Below, piece by piece: positions 1-8,206 of a stretch of DNA of 36,772 bases. Where the stretch lies: the NCBI GenBank assembly GCA_018052945.1, contig JAGPMH010000015.1:1-36772 (forward strand), read 5' to 3'. The translations under genes and the position numbers were made by a program. Positions within the stretch are counted from its first letter, which is position 1, and each line of letters starts with the position of its first letter. This DNA is from Negativicutes bacterium (GTDB lineage Bacteria; Bacillota; Negativicutes; JAGPMH01). A model generated the notes under the pieces. That model was not told the origin of the DNA and searched no databases. It saw nothing but the letters and a program-made list of their open reading frames with translations.

Positions 1-115
1 CCCATCATTACCAGCCTTTGTCTCACCTAATATTCTAAATTTCTTAGTAGAAAACTTCCAAGTCTCACCAATTTCCACTGCTGATCAAGATTTAGCAAAA
101 ATTTTAAAGAAATAA
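1..115 (+). CDS. 3' end of a truncated CDS, function unknown
   Basis: An open frame runs from the window edge to TAA at 113-115 and is followed at once by a good plus-strand terminator. The visible 37 residues end in ADQDLAKILKK and I do not recognise a family from them. The upstream part lies outside the window. The placement of the terminator is the main reason for believing this frame is the real 3' end of a gene. Confidence 0.5.
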   Translation, partial: PSLPAFVSPNILNFLVENFQVSPISTADQDLAKILKK

Positions 116-127
116 ATTAATGCTAAA

Positions 128-162
128 ATCCCAACTAAGTTAAACTTAGTTGGGATTTTTTT
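128..162. terminator. Intrinsic terminator between convergent genes
   Basis: A 13-bp perfect stem (128-140 with 144-156) around a TAA loop is followed on the plus strand by seven T. It ends the plus-strand gene whose stop is at 113-115. It may also serve the convergent alcohol dehydrogenase, although the T-run on that side is poorer. The dehydrogenase stop codon lies directly at its edge. Confidence 0.85.
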
Positions 163-1303
163 AGTAACAAGAACGTAAAATATTTTCTACATCTTTTTGA
201 TTAAGTTCCTGCAATCTGCCAATATTTCCTCTGGCTGTTGTCATTTTTGCTAACAATTCAATATCTTCTTCTTTTACACCTAAATCTCTTAGTTTAGTCA
301 CACCTTGCCACGTTTTTATAGTTTTTCTAAATTTTTCAGTAGCATCTTCCAGTTCATCACATTGCCAAATATTTTTACTAAATCGTTCAAATTGTACCGG
401 ATTACTTCTCACTACATACTCCATCCACGCCGGAAACAATACCCCTAACCCTGCACCATGTGCTACCGCAGGATATAACGAACTAATACTGTGCTCCATA
501 TCATGACAAGACCAATCTCCACCTTTTAGCCCTGCTCCACTAGTACCATTTAACGCCATCGTTGCCGCCCACGCTAAATTAGCTCTACTAATATTATCAT
601 CTTCTTTTAATTTCAACTTACCAACCGCTTTTATAATACTATTCAATAACGCTTCATTTACTGCAATAACGGTTTCTTCATATGTACCCATAAAATAAAA
701 TTCTAAAATATGAGCCATCGCATCAAGTGCACCATTAACAGTTTGATTCCATGGTAAAGAGTTTTGAACACTAGGATCAATTATTGAAACTTTAGGAAAT
801 AGCAACGGATGTCCCGTTCCCCATTTTTTCTGCTCTTGTTCATTAGTTATAACCGCACTACAATTCATTTCTGAAGCCGTTGCTGATAAAGTTAGCACCG
901 TAAAAATTGGTAGAGCCTTTGTTATTCTTTCTGTACGTTCAAAAACATTCCATACATCCTCACAATAAACACCGGCCGCAACAATCTTCGTTGTATCAAT
1001 AACACTACCACCCCCTACAGCAACTACTGCCTCAACGTCTTCCTTTTTAGCTAAATCAATACATTCATAAACTTTATCCAAATTGGGATTTGGTTTAACA
1101 CCCCAATTTTCAACCCAGCTTATTTCATTTTCCTGAAAAGATTTAATAACCTCATCATATACACCATTTTTCTTTATTGAACCGCCACCGGCAATCAGTA
1201 AGACTTTTTTGTAGCCATTAGCTTTAATCAAGCTCCCAATTTGCTTAATAGTATTATCACCAAAAACTAATTTTGTTGGATTATAAAAATTATAAGAAAT
1301 CAT
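161..1303 (-). CDS. Iron-containing alcohol dehydrogenase (BdhA/YqhD-like)
   Basis: A 380-residue group III (iron-dependent) alcohol dehydrogenase, which reversibly reduces aldehydes to alcohols with NAD(P)H in the cytoplasm. The nucleotide-binding GGGS motif is at residues 97-100. The metal ligands are in the expected places: D194 and H198 (in GALDAMAHILEF), H267 and H282 (in AHGAG), with H271 between them. The overall pattern is closest to butanol dehydrogenase/YqhD-type enzymes, but the substrate cannot be read from sequence. The start at 1303 is chosen because AAAGGGG lies 8 bases upstream; the longer frame to 1333 would begin ten residues earlier without a ribosome binding site. It is divergent from the ferredoxin-like gene, and a 16-bp palindrome in the shared intergenic region lies about 48 bases upstream of its likely transcription start (-10 TATAAT at 1339-1344). 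Confidence 0.9.
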   Translation of the reverse strand: MISYNFYNPTKLVFGDNTIKQIGSLIKANGYKKVLLIAGGGSIKKNGVYDEVIKSFQENEISWVENWGVKPNPNLDKVYECIDLAKKEDVEAVVAVGGGSVIDTTKIVAAGVYCEDVWNVFERTERITKALPIFTVLTLSATASEMNCSAVITNEQEQKKWGTGHPLLFPKVSIIDPSVQNSLPWNQTVNGALDAMAHILEFYFMGTYEETVIAVNEALLNSIIKAVGKLKLKEDDNISRANLAWAATMALNGTSGAGLKGGDWSCHDMEHSISSLYPAVAHGAGLGVLFPAWMEYVVRSNPVQFERFSKNIWQCDELEDATEKFRKTIKTWQGVTKLRDLGVKEEDIELLAKMTTARGNIGRLQELNQKDVENILRSCY

Positions 1304-1372
1304 TTTGAAAACCCCTTTTATATTATTTAACAATATTTATTATACACTAAAATTACTTCTTCTTTATCGTTT

Positions 1373-1388
1373 TGTTGCAAGTGCAACA
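1373..1388. promoter_or_regulatory. Palindromic operator-like site between divergent genes
   Basis: A perfect inverted repeat, TGTTGCA-AG-TGCAACA, lies between the alcohol dehydrogenase and ferredoxin genes. Length and symmetry suit a CRP/FNR-family dimer. For the ferredoxin gene, a -10 candidate TATAAT lies at 1413-1418 with no convincing -35, and the palindrome centre falls near -44, close to the class II activator position. The binding protein is inferred; the CRP/FNR-type gene at 4644-5306 is the obvious local candidate. Confidence 0.55.
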
Positions 1389-1459
1389 TACAGCAAGATT
1401 TAATTATAATATTATAATGGCAGAAGATAAAATTTCTAATAAATTGGAGTGAAAATATT

Positions 1460-2155
1460 ATGATTAGAACAATAATAAAAATAGATGAAAATAAATGTAA
1501 TGGTTGTAGCCTCTGCGTTAATGCTTGTCACGAAGGGGCTTTAAAAATGATTGATGGTAAAGCAAAATTGATTCGCGATGATTACTGCGATGGTCTTGGA
1601 CACTGTCTGCCAGCTTGTCCGACCGGCGCAATATCTTTTGAGAAAAGAGAAGCCTTACCCTATGATGATGTCGCTGTTCAAAAAGCTAAAGAAAGTCAAA
1701 CTAAAAAATCGGTTGGTTTTTCCTGTCCCAGTTCGCAAGCAAAAAAAATAAACCAAAATAATATTACAACAGAGTCTCCTACCAAAGATTTTTCTCAATT
1801 AAATCAGTGGCCGGTTCAAATCAAACTAGTTCCGCCCAATGCTCCATATTTTAATAATGCCCAACTATTGATTGCCGCTGATTGCACCGCTTATGCTTAT
1901 GGCAATTTTCACAGTAAGTTCATGAATAATAAAATCACATTAATCGGTTGTCCTAAATTAGATGACGGTGATTATGCGGAAAAACTCTCAGCCATTTTAA
2001 GCTATAATAATATTAAAAGCATAACCGTTGTTAAAATGTCCGTTCCTTGTTGTGGCGGAATTGTTAACGCCGTAACAACCGCTTTAAAAAACAGCGAAAA
2101 AATCATCCCTTGGCAAGTTATCACAATAACTCCTGATGGCAATATCTTGGAATGA
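1460..2155 (+). CDS. 4Fe-4S ferredoxin-family protein (CDGLG type)
   Basis: A 231-residue iron-sulfur protein. The N-terminal ferredoxin fold carries a full CxxCxxCxxxC set (C14-C24) and a second set in which the usual CxxC is replaced by CDGLGHC, followed by LPACP. The C-terminal half holds the segments LLIAADCTAYAYGNFH, GCPKLDDGDYAEKL and SVPCCGG, typical of a stand-alone electron-transfer or sensor protein family. In other anaerobes such proteins are often found beside CRP-like regulators and hybrid-cluster protein genes, and no hcp is present here. The start ATG has GGAG 9 bases upstream. Its partner and reaction are unknown. A palindrome at 1373-1388 suggests control by a CRP/FNR-type regulator. 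Confidence 0.85.
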   Translation: MIRTIIKIDENKCNGCSLCVNACHEGALKMIDGKAKLIRDDYCDGLGHCLPACPTGAISFEKREALPYDDVAVQKAKESQTKKSVGFSCPSSQAKKINQNNITTESPTKDFSQLNQWPVQIKLVPPNAPYFNNAQLLIAADCTAYAYGNFHSKFMNNKITLIGCPKLDDGDYAEKLSAILSYNNIKSITVVKMSVPCCGGIVNAVTTALKNSEKIIPWQVITITPDGNILE

Positions 2156-2166
2156 TTTTACAGCAA

Positions 2167-2198
2167 AAACCTCTCTGTAACTACAGAGAGGTTTTTTT
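2167..2198. terminator. Bidirectional intrinsic terminator
   Basis: The 12-13 bp stem AACCTCTCTGT/ACAGAGAGGTT is flanked by T7 on the plus strand and by T5 on the minus strand. It lies between the convergent ferredoxin-like and DJ-1 family genes and can end both. Confidence 0.9.
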
Positions 2199-2220
2199 AT
2201 TAAACTTTTAATAACTTCTT

Positions 2221-2901
2221 TTACTTAATTGCTAATAACAATTCCTGCGCAGTTTTAGCTGAAGATGCTGGATTTTGTCCTGTAATAAGGAGCCCATCAG
2301 ATACTACATATGATTTCCAATCTAGGCCACGGCTATAAATTCCCCCATTTTCTTTTAACATATCTTCGACTAAAAACGGAACAATTTTACTCAAACCTAC
2401 AGCTTCTTCCTCACTATTACTAAAACCTGTAACTTTTTTATCTTTAACCAAATGAACACCATTGATTGTAACATGGCGAAGAACGGCCGGAGCGTGGCAG
2501 ACTGCGGCCACCGGTTTATTATTTAAGATTGCACTTTCTATCAACAACTGTGATATTTCATCATTAGCAAGATCCCATAGCGGACCATGTCCTCCAGGAT
2601 AAAAAATCGCATCATAGTCACTGAGCGAAATTTCATTAAGTTTTTTTGTATTATTTAATAAGGTCATTGCTTCCTGATCTTGTTCAAATCTACGTGTTGA
2701 ATCATTTTGTGCTAAACTTTCATTACTTTTAGGATCAAGTGGTGGTTTGCCACCTTTGGGTGAAGCTAGCGTAACCTTTACTCCAGCATCGACAAAAACA
2801 TAATATGGAGCTGCTAATTCTTCCAGCCAAAATCCTGTTTTTTCCCCTGTATCACCAAGGTCTTCATGCGAAGTCAAAATTATAAGGATATTTTTTTTCA
2901 T
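2221..2901 (-). CDS. DJ-1/PfpI family protein (type 1 GATase-like domain)
   Basis: A 226-residue single-domain protein of the DJ-1/ThiJ/PfpI superfamily, Hsp31-like branch. The nucleophile-elbow cysteine is in AAVCHAPAVL (C125), and the upstream acidic residue is in the segment KTGFWLEELAAPYY (near residue 21). The FYPGGHGPLWDL loop is also typical. Characterised relatives act as glyoxalase III, chaperones or deglycases; which of these applies here is open. The ATG at 2901 is chosen because GAGGGTG precedes it at a good distance; the frame could extend upstream by 12 codons but lacks a ribosome binding site there. It is probably transcribed on its own: an AT-rich gap with a TATAAT-like box lies upstream and a shared terminator lies downstream. 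Confidence 0.88.
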   Translation of the reverse strand: MKKNILIILTSHEDLGDTGEKTGFWLEELAAPYYVFVDAGVKVTLASPKGGKPPLDPKSNESLAQNDSTRRFEQDQEAMTLLNNTKKLNEISLSDYDAIFYPGGHGPLWDLANDEISQLLIESAILNNKPVAAVCHAPAVLRHVTINGVHLVKDKKVTGFSNSEEEAVGLSKIVPFLVEDMLKENGGIYSRGLDWKSYVVSDGLLITGQNPASSAKTAQELLLAIK

Positions 2902-3048
2902 GAAATTCACCCTCTTCATTTTAATTTTATCAAACAAAATTTATATTATTTCAAACTATATAATATTATAACAAAAAATCTAGATTATTTTTATATATTT
3001 AAAAGCAAAAACAACTTCTATACTACAAAATATATAGCGACAGTTATT

Positions 3049-3996
3049 TTATATTATAAACGAAGCTTTATCACAAAATTCAACTTCTTTATTAATTTTT
3101 AGAGCTTCAGCTAAAAATAGCAACGCTCTGTCTTTTTGTTTAGCCTCTATCATTACATTAAGTTCTTTATTATTGTTTTTAGCAACCTTCAAAAATTCTA
3201 GCAAGGTAGCACTATTTATAAAATCAGCATGAGCTCTAATGTTTTTACTATCTTTAGGACTAGAAATATGAATTTTAGGATTATCATTGCCCCACGTTTC
3301 ACTAATTTCGCGCCATAACATTGTTATATTTTCACCGTTATTATGACAAAAATGATGATGTACATCAAAAACCATCGGAATAAAAAGTTTTTGACATATT
3401 TTCAAAACATCTCTTGCCGTATAGCTTTTATCATCATTTTCTAAAACAATTCGTTTTTTTAATTTAGTCGGCAATAACTCAAAATTTTCTATAAACCGAT
3501 TTATGGCACTTTTTTTATCATCATAAACGCCACCAACATGTATAACCAATTTAGCTTCCGGTAAGTTCATCGCAGTAAATAAATTATCATGATATTGCAA
3601 ATCCTTAATACTATTCTTTAAAACTTCTTCTTTCGGGCTATTCAACAATGTAAAATGATCTGGATGTGCACTAATTAAAATTTTATGGGTTCTTATATAA
3701 ATTCCTAGTTGTTCCAATTCGTTTTTAAAATCATTAATATAATCCCAGTGATAGGTACTTTCATGAGTTGCCAACGGAATTAGTCTAGACGTCATGCGAA
3801 AAACCTTGATATCATTGGCTATGTTATATTCAAAAATTCTTTTTTGACAGTCTATATTGTATTTGGCAATATTGTAAAGTTTTTTAGGCCAATCATTTTC
3901 CGGAATTTTTTTTAAATTACTATACGTTACGGTTTTATTCGGCGAACCATCTGCTAAATTAAGAGCTATCGCTACATAACCTAAATTTACTTTCAT
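3049..3996 (-). CDS. uvsE: UV damage endonuclease UvsE/UvdE
   Basis: A 315-residue TIM-barrel endonuclease that nicks DNA 5' of UV photoproducts, giving an alternative to UvrABC repair. Family signatures visible in order are LGYVAIALNL at the N-terminus, a metal-site histidine segment (ILISAHPDHF), LVIHVGGVYDDK, IVLENDD, PMVFDVHHHFCHN, and VMIEAKQKD near the C-terminus. These match the metal-binding His/Glu/Asp residues and the modified-lysine region of UVDE. Length is normal for the family. It is probably co-transcribed with the membrane iron-sulfur gene whose stop is 15 bases upstream. It is not known to be linked functionally to its redox neighbours. Confidence 0.93.
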   Translation of the reverse strand: MKVNLGYVAIALNLADGSPNKTVTYSNLKKIPENDWPKKLYNIAKYNIDCQKRIFEYNIANDIKVFRMTSRLIPLATHESTYHWDYINDFKNELEQLGIYIRTHKILISAHPDHFTLLNSPKEEVLKNSIKDLQYHDNLFTAMNLPEAKLVIHVGGVYDDKKSAINRFIENFELLPTKLKKRIVLENDDKSYTARDVLKICQKLFIPMVFDVHHHFCHNNGENITMLWREISETWGNDNPKIHISSPKDSKNIRAHADFINSATLLEFLKVAKNNNKELNVMIEAKQKDRALLFLAEALKINKEVEFCDKASFII

Positions 3997-4011
3997 ATCT
4001 ATTCACCACTC

Positions 4012-4632
4012 TCAGCAGTCTTCACAAGTAATAGCCTTTTTCGGGCAGACCTCTATACATTTATCACATTGCAAGCAATCTTTACTTTCAATAGTATAGC
4101 CTTTCTGTGGTTCATATATAATTTGCATCGGACATATTTTTACGCATTTTTGACAACTAATACATTCATTGTCCATTTTACGTCTTTTAATAGCACTAAC
4201 CCATCCAGCAATACTCCCCATCGGACAAAAACTGCACCAAGTTCTAGGATTATAAAATAACCCCAAAACTACACCAATAATACTAGTAATGAAAATTATT
4301 TGCAAAAACACCATCCCAATCTTATCCACAGCACTGCCTGCAAAATACATTTGATAAAAAAACACTGTGAAAATAAGTCCAACCATAAATATTCTGAAAT
4401 ATTTATTCTTGGCCCAATTCGGAATTTTTTTATTATCATTAATTTTTGCAAAAACATTATCCCATAAACTTCCTCGCGGGCAATAACTACCACACCACTT
4501 TCGACCATATTTAAATGCTAACACTATCGGTGCGACCATACATACTAACGCTATTACCCCAACCTGTGGCCAAAGCCAAAATCCAACTAGCAAATAAGTT
4601 AACAATACAAAATATGAATATTTTTTCCACAT
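4012..4632 (-). CDS. Membrane 4Fe-4S protein (NapH/CcoG-like)
   Basis: A 206-residue integral membrane protein with at least three to four hydrophobic segments, near residues 4-38 and 76-130. It has two CxxxCP(R/M)G motifs facing the same side (CGSYCPRG and CSFCPMG), characteristic of the NapH/NosR/CcoG group. The C-terminus carries two consecutive ferredoxin clusters, CISCQKCVKICP and CLQCDKCIEVCP, plus a terminal CEDC. Its likely role is passing electrons between membrane quinols or soluble donors and a partner enzyme; no reductase is encoded nearby. ATG at 4632 is preferred because GGAG lies 6 bases upstream; the in-frame ATG four codons earlier lacks a site. It follows the CRP-like regulator gene by 11 bases and precedes uvsE by 15, so the three probably share a message. 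Confidence 0.87.
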   Translation of the reverse strand: MWKKYSYFVLLTYLLVGFWLWPQVGVIALVCMVAPIVLAFKYGRKWCGSYCPRGSLWDNVFAKINDNKKIPNWAKNKYFRIFMVGLIFTVFFYQMYFAGSAVDKIGMVFLQIIFITSIIGVVLGLFYNPRTWCSFCPMGSIAGWVSAIKRRKMDNECISCQKCVKICPMQIIYEPQKGYTIESKDCLQCDKCIEVCPKKAITCEDC

Positions 4633-4643
4633 ATTAATCTCCA

Positions 4644-5306
4644 TTATTTATAATTAATTAGTTTTTCTTTGTTCAAAATTTTAATTTTACCTCTGCTGAC
4701 ATTTATAATATTTTCTTCTTGAAAATATTTCAATAATCTTGAAACAACTTCACGAGCCGTACCAATATTTTTCGCAATATCATCATGAGTACATTTTAAT
4801 TCCATAGATTGATGCAGTTCTAATTCTTTCCGTAAAAACAATGCAATACGCTGATCCATTTTACTAAACATCAACTGTTCCATCAGCCACATCGCATCAT
4901 TAAATCGCTGATTGATAAGCTCCGCTAAAAATTTATCAACAATAACATTATTTTGTCGCAACTGGTCAATGGCTTTCGGATTGATTATATAAATTTGCGA
5001 AATAGTTTCAGCATCAATTAATATATTAAAATTAATATTCTGCAAAATACAACTAGCCGATAAAATACACATTTCACCTTTCGTTAACCGATATAGCGTT
5101 AACTCTTTTCCTGATTCGCCAAGAATATACCCTCTCAACAAGCCCTGTTTTACAATAATAAAACCTGTACATTCTTGTCTACCACCATGAACATTACTTT
5201 TTCGGTCATAAGTTACCTCTTTAGTATTGTTTATTATTAAACTCTGCTCTTCATTATTTAATTTATTCCAAAATGGAATTATCGTTTTTAAATCATCAAT
5301 CAACAT
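4644..5306 (-). CDS. CRP/FNR-family transcriptional regulator
   Basis: A 220-residue regulator. The N-terminal two thirds form a cyclic-nucleotide-type beta barrel (GFIIVKQGLLRGYI, LTKGEMCIL); a dimerisation helix follows; and a C-terminal winged helix carries the recognition helix TAREVVSRLLKYF. The E-x-x-S-R pattern in that helix resembles FNR rather than CRP. There is no N-terminal FNR cysteine cluster, so a direct [4Fe-4S] oxygen sensor is unlikely; the ligand is unknown. The start at 5306 has AAGGAG 6 bases upstream; a TTG-started frame to 5333 is a worse choice. It is followed by a membrane iron-sulfur gene, and a near-palindrome overlaps its ribosome binding region, which suggests autoregulation. 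Confidence 0.9.
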   Translation of the reverse strand: MLIDDLKTIIPFWNKLNNEEQSLIINNTKEVTYDRKSNVHGGRQECTGFIIVKQGLLRGYILGESGKELTLYRLTKGEMCILSASCILQNINFNILIDAETISQIYIINPKAIDQLRQNNVIVDKFLAELINQRFNDAMWLMEQLMFSKMDQRIALFLRKELELHQSMELKCTHDDIAKNIGTAREVVSRLLKYFQEENIINVSRGKIKILNKEKLINYK

Positions 5307-5316
5307 AATTAACTCC

Positions 5317-5333
5317 TTGTTACAATGTATCAA
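5317..5333. promoter_or_regulatory. Near-palindrome before the CRP/FNR-like gene
   Basis: The 17-bp sequence TTGTTACAATGTATCAA has 8-bp half-sites matching at 7 of 8 positions around one central base. It abuts the ribosome binding site of the CRP/FNR-type regulator gene. Half-sites TTGTTACA/TTGATACA resemble TGTTGCA at 1373-1388, but the central spacing differs by one base. A bound regulator here would block initiation, so this may be an autorepression site. This is inference from position and symmetry only. Confidence 0.35.
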
Positions 5334-5339
5334 AAATTT

Positions 5340-5376
5340 AAAAGCTTTTCGGTGATAATATCACCAAAAAGCTTTT
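5340..5376 (-). terminator. Terminator of the nucleoside-salvage operon
   Basis: A long two-part hairpin: AAAAGCTTTT (5340-5349) pairs with 5367-5376 and GGTGATA pairs with TATCACC, separated by one mismatch. The stop codon of the cupin gene (5375-5377) lies inside the stem. The minus-strand T-run is interrupted but adequate. Confidence 0.8.
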
Positions 5377-5698
5377 ATTTATAAAAAATACACAACCAAA
5401 TGCACGGTGGATTTTCTGAAGTATAACTAACTTTGTGTTTCTCATGCGCTTTTATCACAAAATAATCTCCAGCACTAACTATCCTTACCAGCCCTGTTTC
5501 ATACTCTATTTTAGCACTACCTTGCAATAACATTACCAATTCATTATCAGCTTGATCAAACCAGTCAGAAATTTGACCAGTGCTAATAATTCGCTCTATT
5601 CTAAATTCTTTACCAGATAAAATATTTTCAATAATCTCACTATCATTTTTTGCTAACTCACTAATTGTAAAAATATTATCAAAGTTCTTTAAAGCCAT
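5375..5698 (-). CDS. Small cupin-domain protein
   Basis: A 107-residue single-domain cupin. Recognisable parts are the W-F-D-Q-A-D-N-E-L-V-M-L-L-Q-G-S-A beta strand pair (cupin motif 1 region) and GDYFVIKAHEKHKVSYTS (motif 2, with the motif histidine). It resembles the cupins found beside nucleoside or sugar catabolic genes, whose ligands are mostly unknown. The ATG at 5698 lies inside the 3' end of pdp (20-base overlap); an in-frame GTG at 5713 is an alternative start. The ribosome binding site for either start is weak, so translational coupling to pdp is likely. It is the last gene of nudF-deoB-pdp-cupin. Confidence 0.75.
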   Translation of the reverse strand: MALKNFDNIFTISELAKNDSEIIENILSGKEFRIERIISTGQISDWFDQADNELVMLLQGSAKIEYETGLVRIVSAGDYFVIKAHEKHKVSYTSENPPCIWLCIFYK

Positions 5699-7004
5699 CT
5701 TTATCCACAACACCTAAAATTAATTTTGGTTTTAATACTAAATTGCTACTTAATTTTATACTATTTTGAATAATATTTTTTGCCAATTCAGCTTTAACTA
5801 AATCATTAGCTTCAATAACCGCAACTGCAGTATCAGCCTTTACCGCATCACCAATTTCCACTAACATATTAATACCAACAGCTAAATCAATTGCTTGATC
5901 TTTATATTCTCTGCCTGCACCAAGAATAACTGCGGCTTTGCCAATTTCTGCTGTTATTATTTTTTCAACATAACCACTATCTTTTAAACAAACATTAATT
6001 TTGTATTTAGCTTGTGGTAATAGTGAAATATCATCTACAACGTGAGCATTACCACCTTGTGCTGTAATAAATTTTTTTAGGAATGTTAAGCCTATTTTAT
6101 CATCAATTAATTGTTCTAATAAAACTACCGCTTTATCATAATTAGTTTCAATTTCTGCCATTTGTAAAATGTTAGCACCTAAACACAGAGTTACTTCCTT
6201 CAATTTACCACTAACTTTTCCTGATAAAACCTCAACAGCTTCTCTAACTTCCATACTATTGCCAATCGCATAACCTAATGGCTCTTCCATGCTAGTTAAA
6301 ATGGCTTTTGTATCCTTATTGACCAACTGCCCAATTTTCACCATATAGGTTGCTAATTTAATTGCTTCAGCTAAATCTTTCATAAATGCACCACTACCAA
6401 CTTTTACATCTAAGACAATTTTATCCGCTCCGGCAGCAATTTTTTTGCTCATTATGGAAGAGGCAATTAGTGGTATTGATGAAACAGTTCCTGTGACATC
6501 TCTTAGTGCATAAAGTTTCCCATCCGCTGGTGCAATTAAATTACTTTGTCCACTTAAAGCCATTTTGTTTTCTTTAAGTAATTTAATAAAGTTCTCGTAT
6601 GACACTGCAGTATCAAACCCTTTTATCGACTCTAACTTATCAATAGTTCCTCCAGTAAACCCCAGCCCTCGTCCTGACATTTTTGCCATAACAGCACCGG
6701 CAGCAACGACTAGCGGTAATAAAATTAAGGTAGTAGTATCAGCAACACCACCAGTGCTATGCTTATCAACTTTTATCCCTTCTACAGTCGATAAGTTTAA
6801 AATCTCACCGGAATTAGCCATTGCTATAGTTAAGACCGCCGTTTCTTCATAATTCATACCATTTAAATATATTGCCATCAGTAATGCTGAAATTTGATAA
6901 TCTGGTATTTCACCCTTAGTATAGCCTTCAACAACAAATTTTATTTCAGCTTCGGTTAGAGTTTTTTTATCGCGTTTTTTTTCAATAATATCTATTATTC
7001 GCAT
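5679..7004 (-). CDS. pdp: Pyrimidine-nucleoside phosphorylase
   Basis: A 441-residue enzyme of the thymidine/pyrimidine phosphorylase family, converting thymidine, uridine or deoxyuridine plus phosphate to base plus (deoxy)ribose-1-phosphate. The family signature is present as KVDKHSTGGVADTTTLILLP near residues 79-98, with the phosphate-binding SGRGLGFTGGT segment at about 110-120. Full length, with all three alpha, alpha/beta and C-terminal domains. The start has AGGAG 8 bases upstream; it lies 15 bases downstream of the deoB stop. Its product is the substrate of DeoB encoded just upstream, so the two act in sequence. Pdp is preferred over DeoA because of length and the Firmicute context. 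Confidence 0.95.
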   Translation of the reverse strand: MRIIDIIEKKRDKKTLTEAEIKFVVEGYTKGEIPDYQISALLMAIYLNGMNYEETAVLTIAMANSGEILNLSTVEGIKVDKHSTGGVADTTTLILLPLVVAAGAVMAKMSGRGLGFTGGTIDKLESIKGFDTAVSYENFIKLLKENKMALSGQSNLIAPADGKLYALRDVTGTVSSIPLIASSIMSKKIAAGADKIVLDVKVGSGAFMKDLAEAIKLATYMVKIGQLVNKDTKAILTSMEEPLGYAIGNSMEVREAVEVLSGKVSGKLKEVTLCLGANILQMAEIETNYDKAVVLLEQLIDDKIGLTFLKKFITAQGGNAHVVDDISLLPQAKYKINVCLKDSGYVEKIITAEIGKAAVILGAGREYKDQAIDLAVGINMLVEIGDAVKADTAVAVIEANDLVKAELAKNIIQNSIKLSSNLVLKPKLILGVVDKDGFKEL

Positions 7005-7019
7005 TTCATTCTCCTACTA

Positions 7020-8180
7020 CTACAACAAATTTTCACCATATTTCATTTTTTTCAGGTTGAAATTAGTAGCAATTGTTGCCGCTACATCAGCAAAAGTTTT
7101 TCTAGTTCCCAAATTCTTGCCTTGCAAATGCTCATTATAAAGCAATAACGGAACATACTCGCGCGAGTGATCAGTTGAAGCCGTAGTAGGATCGCAACCA
7201 TGATCAGCCGTAATAATCAATAAGTCATCAGCTTTTAGCATTGGCAACAAACTCCCAAGCTCCTTATCAAATAATTCTAACGCTTTTGCATAGCCCTCAA
7301 CATCATTTCTGTGTCCATATAAACTATCAAACTCTACTAGATTAGCCATAATTAAACCTTTTATATTAGTTTGTGTTGTTAAATTTTTTAACACTGCCAT
7401 TCCTTCTGAATTTGATTTTGTACTAAATGATTTTGTTAAGCCTTGTTGTGCAAAGATATCAGAAATTTTCCCTATGCCTACTACATCGTATTGTTTTTCT
7501 TTTAACAAATCCAACACCGTCTGGTCCGGTGGTAATAGACTATAATCATGGCGATTAGTAGTCCTACTAAAATTCCCGTTTTCTCCAATAAATGGTCTAG
7601 CAATAATTCTTCCTACCGCATGTTTTTCAATGCACACTTCCGTTCTTGCAATTTTACACATCTTATAAAGTTCTTCCAGTGGCACAACTTCCTCATGTGC
7701 CGCAATTTGAAACACACTATCAGCCGAAGTATAAATAATCGGTTTTCCCGTTTCAATATGTTCTTGTCCCAATTCTTTGATTATTTCTGTCCCTGAAGCA
7801 ACTTTATTTCCTAGTATATCTTTGCCCACCAGCGCTTTAAATTTATCAATAACTTCTTGGGGAAACCCTTGTGGATAGACCGGAAATGGAGTAAATAAAG
7901 GACATCCCGCCATTTCCCAATGTCCACTGGTAGTATCTTTCCCTGCAGAAAGTTCTGCCATTTTTCCATAACAACCACTCGGCTTAGTTACTTTTTTTAC
8001 CCCTTCAATATCATCAATTAATCCTAACCCCAATTTTTCTAAATTAGGTAAAAATAGCCCGCACTTGCTGCGAGCTATATTCACCAAAGTATTTGATCCA
8101 ACATCACCATATTTATCAGCATCCGGCAAATAACCAATACCAACACTATCCATGACAATTAAAAATACTCTGTTATACAT
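7020..8180 (-). CDS. deoB: Phosphopentomutase
   Basis: A 386-residue metalloenzyme of the alkaline-phosphatase superfamily, interconverting (deoxy)ribose-1-phosphate and -5-phosphate. The N-terminal metal site [11 protein letters not shown] has its aspartate near residue 10, the catalytic threonine lies in the segment [11 protein letters not shown] (about residues 84-94), and the C-terminal metal ligands are in [12 protein letters not shown] and [12 protein letters not shown]. The ATG at 8180 has GAGGG about 6 bases upstream and is preferred to a start six codons earlier. It sits between nudF and pdp in a nucleoside-salvage operon and uses the sugar phosphate made by Pdp. Confidence 0.97.
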   Translation of the reverse strand: MYNRVFLIVMDSVGIGYLPDADKYGDVGSNTLVNIARSKCGLFLPNLEKLGLGLIDDIEGVKKVTKPSGCYGKMAELSAGKDTTSGHWEMAGCPLFTPFPVYPQGFPQEVIDKFKALVGKDILGNKVASGTEIIKELGQEHIETGKPIIYTSADSVFQIAAHEEVVPLEELYKMCKIARTEVCIEKHAVGRIIARPFIGENGNFSRTTNRHDYSLLPPDQTVLDLLKEKQYDVVGIGKISDIFAQQGLTKSFSTKSNSEGMAVLKNLTTQTNIKGLIMANLVEFDSLYGHRNDVEGYAKALELFDKELGSLLPMLKADDLLIITADHGCDPTTASTDHSREYVPLLLYNEHLQGKNLGTRKTFADVAATIATNFNLKKMKYGENLL

Positions 8181-8206
8181 ATTATCCCTCTTTTTCAAGA
8201 AAGTTA

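Noticed and set aside
2866-3102. Plus-strand frame of 78 codons between the DJ-1 and UvsE genes
   Set aside because: It overlaps both neighbouring genes, is very rich in Phe/Tyr/Asn from AT-rich DNA, and has no ribosome binding site.
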